This document shows, piece after piece, positions 35,901-48,200 of a stretch of DNA of 64,000 bases (position 1 is its first letter; each line of letters begins with the position of its first letter). Below the pieces are notes generated by a model. The model saw nothing but the letters and a program-made list of their open reading frames with translations. It was not told where the DNA came from and did no database searches. The translations under genes and the position numbers were made by a program. Source of the stretch: Nepenthes gracilis (taxonomy: Eukaryota > Streptophyta > Magnoliopsida > Caryophyllales > Nepenthaceae); NCBI GenBank assembly GCA_033239525.1, contig BSYO01000004.1, forward strand, positions 25,644,037-25,708,036. The letters are read 5' to 3'.

Positions 35901-38900
35901 TTTAAAATGATAAAAATTAATTAAATATTATAAAATTTGGACGGATATTTGGATCATCTTTAACTGATGCGCTCATACTATCACCGAATATCGATTTGGA
36001 TTTTGGAATAAAAAAAAAAGAAAAATATAACAACAATAACAATAATAATAATAGAAAAAAAAGAAGAAGATAAAGATTGAGGATTTTGAGGAGAGAGAAT
36101 GAGGGAGAAGAGGAGAGAGAGAAGCCACGCGAGGAGGAAGGAGAGAGGCGGTCGACGACAGTGATATGCGGCGAAGTCGGCATGGTGAGGGTGATTGTTG
36201 GCGGGTTATGGGTGGTGCAGTGGTGGTCGGTGTGGGCAATGGATGACCGCGCTCGATGAGAATGTCGTGGTTGTTGGCGGCGTCTACGGCGATGGTGTGT
36301 AGTGGTGACACAATGGTGGTCGACGGCGGTCAATGGTGGCACACCGGTGACCGGCAGTGGCTGTGAATGAGTTTTGTGAGGTAGCAGCCGCGCAGAGAGA
36401 GAGGGAGAACGTGGGCTTCGCTCGGCAGTGAGGAGCATCGCGTGATTCGGGTGTTTCGGAATATCTTTTCTTCAGATTTGTAAATTATGAGATCAAAACA
36501 AGCATCTGTAAATCCCTCTTTGGTCTGATTTAATATTTGATATATTTTAGATATTATTTAAAATTTTTACTAATATATATGTATTTTTATACACTCGTTC
36601 TATTTATTCTGATATGTATGTATAGTTCATTGGTTGATTTTGGTGGTTTTGGATATAAATTTCATGATTTTGAGATTTTATTACTTTTCTGAAAGCTCAA
36701 ATAATTTATTGGACATTATATATATTTATATCAGTACGTATAATGAAAATGTACATGAAATTTGTATAGGCCGTTCATTTTTATATGTATATATTGGGTT
36801 GTGGTCACTATATTTGGATTTAGATATTTTATATTCTGGTCAGTTTTTGATTTAGAGATTTATTTGAAAATCCCTTTTCGTCGGCAGAAAATACTTAAAG
36901 TAGTGACCTTCCTATTTGAATAATTTGAATTGGCTTTATAATATATTCGGACGTCCTAATATATCTAACAAATTTGAAAATTGCACCCAAAATCGCGGGT
37001 GGTAAATAATAGTAAACAACTATACTTATGGGTACAGAATACATGAGTGATTATACATGCTGGTTTAATTTATATTTAATTTTTAAAGTTATCAGGATTA
37101 TATGTAACCCTTTATCAAGTTAGTGTTTAAATTATTAGAACTTAAATTTGATATATGATTTGTATTTTTATATTTATTTGTATTTGACTTTGATTTAGAT
37201 TTATATTTTGGTATTGGATTTAAAATTTATCGATTTTTTCCTCAGTTTGGTATTGGTATGTCTCGTACAAATGATTTTGGACTATATATTTTGATTCGGA
37301 ATATTGGACTATTTGTTGCGATATTATTTTGATTTCTGTACGCGCTATTAGATCATCCGATTATTGAATTCTACCCCAAATTACAAATTGATTGGGCCTT
37401 AGATTTGGATTCGGACTTGAACTCGAACTCGGACTTGGATTGGATTTAGAATCGGCTATTTGTCTATTAAAATCGGTTCAATCACTTATATTTTGTTTAT
37501 ATATATATATATATATACATACCAATGAGGACTATTTTCTTATTGGACATTTGTTTTGGATTTGGATATTTGATTTGAGTATGATACTACCATTGGATTT
37601 TGGTTCTTGAATTTTTTATTGGATTTATTTTATCAACAATTTGAATTTATTTTGTCATTTGAATGAATTTTATCCATTAAATATTATCTTTGATTTGTTA
37701 GATTTCTTTTATTTAAATATGATACTTGTTGAGTATTATACTCATTTTTTCTATTTTATTCATTCAGAATAAAATATTCGGATGCATTGTAGGAGTATAG
37801 TCACCTGTTAGTCATTTGTCTCATTTGGTGAGTTTTGATTCTATTATAATTTAATTTGCTATTTGATATGATCGGATTATGAAATTGACTCGGGTATAGG
37901 CCCATTGTTATATTTTGAAAACAATTCCGATATTCTGTTATAATTGATTATGATTTTTGGTTGGAATTATTATCTCCTTACGATGATTGTAGCCCAAGTC
38001 GTAATTATTTTATCTGGACGATTATCCGATGAGGTCGTGTGTGTATTTTAATTTGTGTTGGGTCATATTTATTTGATTTGTCTCATCCAAATTTTAGAAT
38101 TTAATATTATTTATTTAAAATTATTTAAAATATTAAATTTTAGGAATTATAATTAATTATTTAAATTGATCTATTTAGTTCAAATTCGTAACATATATAA
38201 TTAAGTGGAATAGCTATATGAGTTATAATGATATGTGAATATAGATTCTTAATTACTAAAAATTTTCACAATACTTAATTTTTCATCTAGCATTGCTGGT
38301 CTTTACGGCTTCACATTTCCTATGTGTTGGCTTTTAACTTATGGAATATAAAAATGGTTATAAATGAATTGAGCATTCGCTATAGATCTAGCGTATAATT
38401 ATAAACAAAAAGTATACTAAGTTTTGAGTAATAGAAGACAAAACAAATAGCCACACTCATTTTTCATTATGTCCTCAATCTCATGCCAGATTCACAATTG
38501 TACCTATGAATGAGTTGCTTTTCTTAAGCAATACCAGGGGGACATATCTTCCTCAACAACATACCAGGGTATCTTATAAAACTGCTAAGATATTGTTTTT
38601 ATACAACTAGGAAAATGTGGATGGTTGGAAAAAAAGTGGATATTGTGAAGTTTTATTTTGATCAAAAATCAAAACTAACTTCCAATAAATGTTAACGGAT
38701 TATTAGTCAGATCAATCTGTCAAATATAAACAAATCTAAATTAATTTTTTGTCAAACACTTATAGTCACCACAAAATTTACTGTGAATCAGATTGAATAT
38801 AACTTATTAATTATTAAAGTATTTTTCATAGCTGTTTAATATTTCAGCACACATAATTATAAAACTTTACAAATTGTAGTCGCCTCGTGGTACTCATGGA

Positions 38901-39245
38901 TACATTATTCATTTTCTCTGTGTTTTTTTTAATTTTATTGATAATTTTTGTCAAATTTATATTTATATGTCTAAATGGTCTTTTACTGTCACGATACATT
39001 ATTTATTTTCTTTTTAAAATTTGGGTAATCCAGTTTGATGGCTTCAAGTCCATCCTTTCAAATTTATTTATTATGATTAAAATCTCAAATTTGGATTTTC
39101 GTTCCTCATCTAATGTTTATATATACAATATATATTGTAAGTTTAGCCATTAAAAATACGAGTAAAAAAATAAGAGTAAAATAACTAAACAAAACAGTTA
39201 TTGTACACAATAGCCTGCAGCTGAGATTGTTTTCAGGTAAGCACC
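32961..39245. other. AT-rich region without a supported gene
   Basis: Between the retrotransposon and the biotin gene. 32961-35900 is AT-rich, with an LTR-like patch at 34320-34860 (a TATTTATAAT box near 34512, mixed composition). 35930-38110 looks repeat-derived and is listed separately. 38110-39245 is AT-rich and should contain the promoter and leader of the biotin gene in its last few hundred bases. No box can be placed with confidence. Confidence 0.5.
35930..38110. repeat. Repeat-derived block with purine tract
   Basis: Starts with a 36008-36155 purine-rich tract (GAAGAAGA, GAGAGAGA), then GGTGGT/GGCGG-rich DNA to 36430, then AT-rich DNA with TTGGATTTGG-type words and an AT microsatellite at 37500-37518. 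A minus-strand frame at 35917-36438 is a low-complexity shadow of the purine tract (poly-Leu, His/Arg-rich). The layout suggests a decayed LTR retroelement without coding remains. Confidence 0.35.
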
Positions 39246-42200
39246 ATGTTGTCCATCTCCATTCGAAGCAACGCCAGTCGACCTTTCGAGAACCTTCTCT
39301 GCAATCGCCTCCTCTCCTCCTCCACACTGTCATCATCACCACTTCAAACGCCGCCTTCAAACCTCATAGAAGTCCCCCTCTCTCACCCTATCTATACCAT
39401 CTGGGGCTCCAATACCGGCGTAGGAAAAACCCTAGTCTCCGCTGGCCTTGCCGCCTCCATTCTGTCACCGCTGTCATTCTCATCTTTGACCGCCGCCAAA
39501 TTCATCTACATTAAGCCAGTTCAAACCGGATTCCCCTCAGACTCTGATTCTTCCTTCGTCTACCGCAAGATATCGGAGATTTTTCTCCGGCGTAGGTTGC
39601 CGGCGACACTCTTTGCGTCAAACCACGCGGTAAAGGCGTCAACTTTGGCGTCCAAGGAGGTGTTAGGGGTCAAAATTGAGAGTGAGAGCGGTGGGTTGAG
39701 GGATTGCGGTTGGTACGAGGAGAGAAGGTTGGAGGGAGAGGCGACATCAGGTGCTCAAGTGCCGAGGGAGTTGATATGCAAGACATTGTGTGCGTGGAGA
39801 GAGGCTGTGTCGCCGCATTTGGCTGCGGAGAGAGAACATGGGGCTGTGGAGGATGCCGCCTTGCTAGAAATGATTCAGAAGTGTTTGTGGGTGGAGTTCA
39901 ATGGTGGGGATGACGTTGACAAGAAGGCTGAAACGTTGAGTATAATTGAGACTGCTGGTGGTGTTGCTAGTCCGGGCCCTTCAGGGACTCTTCAGTGTAA
40001 CTTGTATAGGTATGCCATGAAATACAATTTATGCTTTCCATTCTAGTGCAATTTATTTCTTGGCTTTGGATTAGTTTGGGTAAACAAATGAATATTTCTG
40101 AAAAGTCTAGTTTTTGCCTATTTGAATCCTATAATTGTTTAGCTTGCATTTGTTCTGCGAGAATGGGAATGGGAGGAATGGGTTTCCATCCTCACTGTTT
40201 CGAATCTGTTCCCATTTCGTACTGGATACATGAATTTTGAAATTAACCGAACATCTCCAATTGTTACTAGGGGATGGGATTTCAATTCCGTTATTTTCAT
40301 TCCTATCAAACAAATGCTAGTGTTTCACCCTATCAAGCATTAATTTATTTGTTTAGCCTTTATGCTGTGTTTTGTATTCAAATTAAAGTGGAGATCAAAC
40401 TATGTAAAATTAAGTGAAAGTAGAACTGTGTAAATCTATTTGTTTGTTTAACATAAGAAAAACTGCATAAAATTTAAGGCAACACATCATTTTTTGCTAG
40501 AAATATCTAGATTTCCGTAGTTCTCTATGGTTTCCTTACCATTTTTAGAGCAAACTATGAAACCGAGTTAGATGAAGTATAACCGAAGGTTTTCTTAGTT
40601 TTTAACATTTTAAGTTATCACAATTATCCATCCTTCTAACTAAAGATAACTGATTTTTTAATCCACTTAGTTTTCCATACTTTTTCACAGTTTTATTCAT
40701 TTGAAGGAGGAAACAAACATACCATTAGTGAGAAAAAAAGGTGGAAAACTGGATGTAAAACAATGGATTTAATAATTATAGAAACCTATCAAATGTATTT
40801 TGTTTGGGTATATGATACCAAAATGGGGAAATCAATGTTTTTCCTCTATGAGACGATAAGATTTATTAGAGGTTTTTTATAGTTTTCTTCGATTTTTTCC
40901 TAGGTTTAGATGGAAAACTATGGAATACTTGGACAAAATAGAACTAGAGGTCTCCACATTTTTTTCAGAATATTTTTTATAGTTTTAATTTCATAGTTTT
41001 CGTCTCTGATAACAAAACATGACATATTTTCAAATCTATCCAATTTTACAAAAAATTGCTAAATTTTACACATTAAAATGAGGATACTAGACACATATTG
41101 ATCCTCGCCAGTCAAGTTAGAATTCAGGTGGCCAGAAGGCAGGCAGAACCCATGGACTTTATGAGAGGTGTGTTGTAAGAAAGAATTATGAATATTGCTC
41201 AAAAAACTTTAAATGGTAGCCCAAAATATGATCAGATCTAGTTGGCTCTGGAAATAGACCCCTCCAATGTCGACTGGAGAACTGCTTCATAGCTACTATG
41301 ACATGGACATCTTGTTACATCATGGCTGATTTACTTACCCAAAAAAATACATTATGGCTAAAGATGACAGTGATGTCAAGCATCCTATTCTCTGATATAC
41401 TACAACAAATCTATTCCAATAAGTTCGCAGTATGAATGAAGCTATGCCTTTCTTCCTTCGCCGTTAGAATCTCTGGATATCATAGTCCCAATCAGGTACA
41501 CCAATTCACGTTAATGTTAATCCTTTTTAGCAGTCTTCTTATCCAAGATAAATGTTGAATATGCGGACAAAATATTGCTTCTTCTACATTAACCTAGAAG
41601 CTTAATTGGAATGGATTAGAATTTCTTCTATGATAGGTCAGTATATTATCAAGAACACCAAATCAGATTGGCTTCTCCCCATCAAATAAGTGCTCGGCAC
41701 TTGGACTTTACAATGATGATACTTTTGCTTTGTTCTATGTTATCTCTCTTTTATGTCATTGGGAAATATTTATTCTATCATTACAGGCTTTCTTATAAAA
41801 TCTTGGTCTCATTCTATAATTTCACAAATATTTTTTTTCTAGCCATAGTGCAACTGTCGGTGAGTTGATGGCTTTCAGTTGACAGTTTCTGGCCACTGGA
41901 AAGCCGACTAACTTGTTGGATGACAAACTATGTGCAAAATACTAACATCTTATTGGACTCATTTGGAAGAAGATGAATTAATGGAACTGACTCAAAAAGA
42001 GTTTCGAACTTTTAGCACTTTCATGTGAATTTATGCCTCTTTTATTTCAAGAGAAGTTATGGTTTAATTGCTGTTGTAAGGAATTTGGTTAGGGAAGAAG
42101 GTTTATATCAAACAGGCTTGAAAGGATAAAAAATTTAATTTGTCAGTTGTCCCAGTTTCTCATATATTTTGGTAGATTTACTTGAAAACCAACAGGTGTT

Positions 42201-45200
42201 GCGGTTTAGCTTTTACCATACCACAACAATTTATCTCCCTCGCCCTCCAATGCCCGTGTTCTACTCTGCCACCTTTTGGCATCCTAAACCCATGTATAGA
42301 GAGTTGGGGACATGCATTTGTTGGTGGTGGTGATGCATTACCCTACACTAAAGAAAATTGCTGAAGTAATAAATATATGAATTATTTACCAGAAACATTT
42401 GGTTTTAACTATTATTTTGCTAGAGATAATTGTAAAAGAGCTCCGAGGAGTAGTCATTCATAGAATTTGTACCTCTATGGAGCATGTGTCCCTCCTTTAA
42501 TTCAAGAAATTTTCACATTCGTAGGCCTTTTCGTCTACCTGCTATACTTGTTGGTGATGGGCGGTTAGGTGGTATTTCTGGAACAGTTTCTGCATATGAG
42601 AGTTTAAAGATTCGAGGTTATGATGTTGTTGCAATTGTTCTTGAAGATCATGGGTTGATAAATGAGGGATCCTTGCTGTCTTATCTACGGAACAGGTAAT
42701 TGTGCTTTGAATTGTCAGGCTGATCCCTCATTTATTGTTCAATAACCTGTTGTGTATCTAGCATTTTCTAGCAACTGTTGGCATTCATAAGATTCTATTT
42801 AGTGGCCTGACCATGGATGTTGGGGCTTAACCATCAAGAAATTGGGCTGTTTGGCTTTTGGCAGTTCTAATTCTTTGAATTACGTATAAAATTGTTTTTT
42901 AACTTATGAAAGGTCCATCAAAATAATTAAACACATAATTTAATGAAAACTTGTAGCCATTTTATGGTATAATGCTTAGAGGAAAAAAACTAAGACATTA
43001 TACATAAAAACCATAAAAAAAGAATTATTATTATTTTTTTGCTTAACTAATTTTACAATATCAAATTGATAAACAAATTACGCTATTAAATTTCTTCTAG
43101 AATTTTTGTAAAACAATTTCTAATTTTTATACATAAATGAATCTTAACAAGTTAAGCCTTTTTTCCTTTAGCAACCAGCCATATACTACCAGCTGTTGAT
43201 TAAAAAGAGGGACAAAAAGTCTCTTTTAGTTCTTTTTAGTTTCTGTTGTTTGAGAATTACATTATTATGTTTGAGAAATATGTTAATTGTTAATTTTCTT
43301 TTATGTTTCATATTCTGAATTGAATATGCTAGCTATTTAAGGGTTTTGTTTCCCTTACAAAACTAATTAGTGGAGAAATTGATAATATACATGCTTATAT
43401 GTACAACAAAGCCTTATATCTCACTAGGTGTTGTATATAAATACATGATCAACAAGGTCTTGAGTATTACTTGATGGTGTTGTCTTTATGAATCCGTTTT
43501 CATTAAGTTACTCTATTGAGTGTAATATCCTTGTAGAGTAGAAAAGCCTTATATCCTTATTTATCATTTCACTCTAAATTTTTCTAAGTTTTTCTCTGCA
43601 TTTATTTTTACTTTAATCTCAATCAAAATCACCATTTCTCATTAATGCTTTCGATGTTCCAGTGTTTGAACCATTTTAAACACCATCTCATTATATTTTC
43701 TTTTATAAGTATGACTCTAATTGATCCCGCTCATCCATCTTAACAATCCCATCTTCCCAATATATGTTCTTATTCCCAATAGTCTACTCTATAAGGCATA
43801 ACTGGTTTAATAGTTGTGCTATAATAATTTCCTTTCAATTTTACTGATTTTTGCTAGTGACAATGCACTCTCGATGTGTTTCTCCATTTTAACCGGCCAC
43901 ATTAATCTCATGCTTTGCCTAGTTGTCAAATTTTCCATTTCTTTGAATTATAGGGCCAACTTAATGAAATTTAATAATTTTATGAATCTCTTGATCATTA
44001 ATCTTGGCTTCTTTATTATTCCATCTAGAATTATTCAAATTGCAATTCATGAATTCCATCTTGCTGATACTAACTTAAGCTCTTCAAATCTAGTGCCTTC
44101 ATCCATAGTTCCCACTTTGTTTCACTCCCTCGTTGGTTTAATCTATTAAAAAAATCTTATTTGCAAAGAATATACATCAAAATACCTTAAGTATGGTAAG
44201 TTCATCCATGACTAAGGCAAATAAGTTATGGATTTAATGTTAACTGTCAATGTACTCACATTGTTATAGGGAAATCATCGGTGTCTCTTCTTCCACTTTC
44301 AAGACTAATAATACCCTTACGAACCTATCCTTAATGAAAACCATATATTTTTTGGGGCTCCTTTCTTTTTTAATGCCCACCTTAAGAATTTCCTGAACGT
44401 TCTTGCTAAGCCTTCTATAAAATCAATGAAAATGTTCTATGAATCCCCCTTTTTTTTTAAAAAAATTTTTCACTAACCTTTTTCAGCAGATCTATATTTT
44501 TCGTGGTTGAGCACCTTGACATGAAAAAAATGGATTTTTAGACATGTTCGTTTCTTGTCTTAGTTTCTATTAAGTTTCTTATTTACAAAGTTCCATTTAA
44601 TGCCGTGATAATAGTACATTTTTGAACATCTCTTATATTTTTATATATAACTGGCATTCATTTTGTTCTTAAAGTTATGCTCCATTTGTTTCATGATAAG
44701 TGTCCCCTTGATCTTTTAGATCAGATAAAGAAAACTTTGGCCATTAATTTTTGATAAATTCAGTTATTTAAAATTAATAGAATTTCTGAAGATTATCCAT
44801 TGAAGTTGTCTTTGTTTAACCTGAATAAGCCAAAGGGGATGCTTAATATGAAATGGAATGAGTATTAAATGGCTTAGTTAATCAAACCTCCTAATGTCCT
44901 AGTATTTCCAAACCTTAATAGGATTTACTATTTTTCAATGTCATAGTATGTCATAACTTTCATAGGTTTCACCATTTTACATTTTAGTACACATTTTAAC
45001 TTTTTGAAATGCAATTCTAAGAACTTATATGAAATTTTGTCTTTTCATATTTTTAACTTTGAGATTTAGGCCTTCTACTTTGTTTTGATAGCTTATCGAA
45101 AGAATCCTTCCATCTTTCTTTTATTTCATTGTCTTTTACTAATATCTAATTCATATCTTTAACTTTTATGCTTCTTTTATCACCTAGGTGTTTACTTTTT

Positions 45201-48200
45201 TTTCTCTATCTTTTCTAGCCAATTGTGTGTACCTCTTTGTCCATATTTGGTAAATAACTTATTGTAAAACACTACCATTATAGACTTTGTTTCTGTTATC
45301 ATTTTCTTTGCTAGTCATTTTGCCTCTTTGTATTTTTCAAATTTCCATCCGTCCTACAATGCTTCCTTACCTTATGACACGCCCTTTCATAGCCATTGCC
45401 TTTTGGACATCCTCACATCCCCACCAAAGTTATTTAGCACAAACACATTGCCTTCTAGATTCTCCTTGGACTTACTTTGTAATAGCCTTAATAAATCTAA
45501 CGATCTTGTTCCATATATTGTTTACATCTTCACTACCTACCTGTCTTCTTTTGACATCTTATTTTTAATTTGTTACATTTATCTCTTTAGGTTGCACTAT
45601 CTAGTTTTCTTACACAACTTTTATGTTTTTAGCTTCCACCTTTAATGTGTTCTATAATCCAAAGGTGTATGTTATGTAGTCAGACTCACTCCGGGGGAAT
45701 GCTTTTAATCTGTCTTTCTTGTTAAGAAGAAATTTGCTTGACTAGTATTAAATATTCATATCTTTACCGGTGTTTAGTTTTGCAAGTTCATATAAAATGA
45801 AAACTCTAAAATCCTATCCCCCTTATTCAATCCTATCCCTTGCTATCATTTCCTATAGGCCCATTTGAGTCTACTAGCAAAAAATCTTTAATCTGCATCA
45901 CACTGCCAATACATTCCCAAAATTGTCTTTTAATATTTCCTCATAAACCTATTTGATGGCATAAGTACTAGTAACATTAATGTCTTGAAGATTTTTTTTA
46001 ATTTTATGATCATATCCCCAATTCTTACATCATCTACTATGTTGTCTTTTAGAATTTTATGTTTTTCTTTTCTTGTATTCTAATGTTTTGTCTTTTCAAT
46101 ATCCCTTGATTTTTCCCTCCCTACTTAGTTTCTTGCACGCAATTTTTTTTTATTTTTCTTCTAAGTTTTAATCATTACAATCCATCTTGTCCATACTCTT
46201 TTTCTAGTTAGTTCCAAGTGACCAATGTAATCCTACTCTCTTGAACTAGATAGAGGCTTTATAATCCTTTTAACACAATTGTTCCTAATCCCGGTTAAAA
46301 GGAGGAGGGTTTCATTAGGTACCTGATAGCTAGTGTACAACTTCTGTTAGAACCTTTATGAATGACTCAAATATGGAGGCAATCGTGAGCAATAGAGAAT
46401 TTTACGTAAGATGGCATTTTGGCCACTCTCCTCATTAAATATTTTATGATAAACCTATTTGAGGAGCATAAGCACTAACAATGTTAATGACTCTAAGAGC
46501 AATTTATTTTTAGTGATCCTGTCCCCGATTCTACATCATATACTATATTGTCTTTCAGAATTTTATCCATGACAATGCTTACCCCATTTTATGTTTTTCT
46601 TTTCCCATATTCTGACATTGTCTTTCTACTCTCCCTTGATTTTTTCCCCTCTCCACTTAGATTTTTGTGGTCAATTTATGTTATTTTTTTCTTCTAATTA
46701 TCATATCCTTAATGTCCAGACTATTTAACGTTAAGGTTCCTATCTTCCAAGTGGCCAATCAAATTGAATTCTGTTGAACCAGATGGAGGTATTATAATCC
46801 TTTGAACCCAGTTGTTTCTAACCCAGATAAAAGGAGGGTTGCATAGGTAGTTGATACCTGGTGTAGAACTTTTGTTAGATCCTTTATGAATGAATCTAGT
46901 ATGGAGGCAACCATTAGCAGTAGAAAATTTACATAAGATGGCATTTGGGCCACTTTCTTGAAAGGCAAAAAAAGAAAAGAAAAGAAAAGAAAAAAAAAGC
47001 TCACTGCTTCCCAAAACAAAAGCACAGCTTATCTAATTTTACATTAACTATAATGCATATTATTTATAAAAATAGCCTATAGCTACTCTAGAAAGGGAAA
47101 GTAGAGCAAACAATTGGAGTGATCCATGGGTTAAAAAATCGACATCAATATTAGTTATGGCTATATTGGATGATACGTATTAAAATTGGATGCCACATAT
47201 GCAAAGTTTTTTTCGTGTGGCTACATCAAACCAAGTTATATGCAATAAATTTGAGCATTGTTATCATATATATTAAAACACTGCTTATGAATGGCTAATA
47301 AAATTAACTAGAAAATTCAGCAAATGAAACACAATTAAAGAATTGATGCCGATGTTTGTTGTAACTGTATTGGGCAGTAATATCAAGATTGGATGCTACA
47401 TATGCAAAATCTTTTTCGTGTGGCCACATCAAACTAAGTTATATGAATTGATAAAAATATCGACCGATATGATATATATCGGCCTATATAATCAGTATTG
47501 GATCCCCTTGATACCGATATTATCCGATGTTGAAAGAATATTATGATATGTTTCTATATTGGCCGACATAGCTGATGTATAGGATAATAGTCGAGATATC
47601 AGTTAAAACGGCCCTATTAATTTATGATTTTGAAATTTTTTTGATCCAATATATCCGATGTTGATATGTATTATCTTATATGATCGATATCGATATGGTC
47701 GTGACCGATATCAATATTTTCATCCATATTTTTATGTAAAAATTTGAGCCTTTTTAATATATATATCGAAATGTTGCTTATGAATGGCTAACAAATCAAA
47801 TAGTAACTAGAATTTTCAACAAACGAAACACAATTAAAGAAGCATGTGTATTCAGGCTCCTAAGAACAAATTAATCAATACCCTATGTTTATCTTAACAA
47901 AAATTACAATTTAAATTAATAAATTTTATTTTTCAAAAAATAAAAAAATATTTTAAAAAACAACATTCAAGAAAATGTGTAATTAAGCTCTTATAAAAAA
48001 TATAATTTACAAATTCGAAGTGTAAATATGAGTAGATCATGGAAATTTTACTTTCCAAGTTATTCTGGGGCATGGTGAGATTTGGTTTCAGAGAGCACTA
48101 ATGATATTCATAACTAATGTGCCTATTGATAAGGCAATTCTCTACATGCTTCATATATTTTACTTTCCTATGATTGTTGTTCATTACTAATGATATCATT

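Larger units (their letters stand above)
43640..46957 (-). mobile_element. RTE-type LINE relic, antisense in BIO3-BIO1 intron 2
   Basis: On the minus strand the endonuclease comes first (INIVSAYAPQIGL at about 46490-46449), then LWWGCEDVQKAMAMKGR (near 45420-45370). Next is the RT start FIDFIEGLARTFRKFL (near 44440-44390), then DDFPIT- and VMDEL-like words (near 44280-44210), and last GLLRWMSG (near 43745). These follow RTE order. Stops and frameshifts are everywhere. The endonuclease region is present twice in tandem. Both ends are unclear, and the 3' tail is missing. Confidence 0.75.

Noticed and set aside
35917..36438. 173-codon minus-strand frame rich in Leu, His and Arg
   Set aside because: It is the translation of purine/pyrimidine and GGTGGT simple sequence, with no domain.
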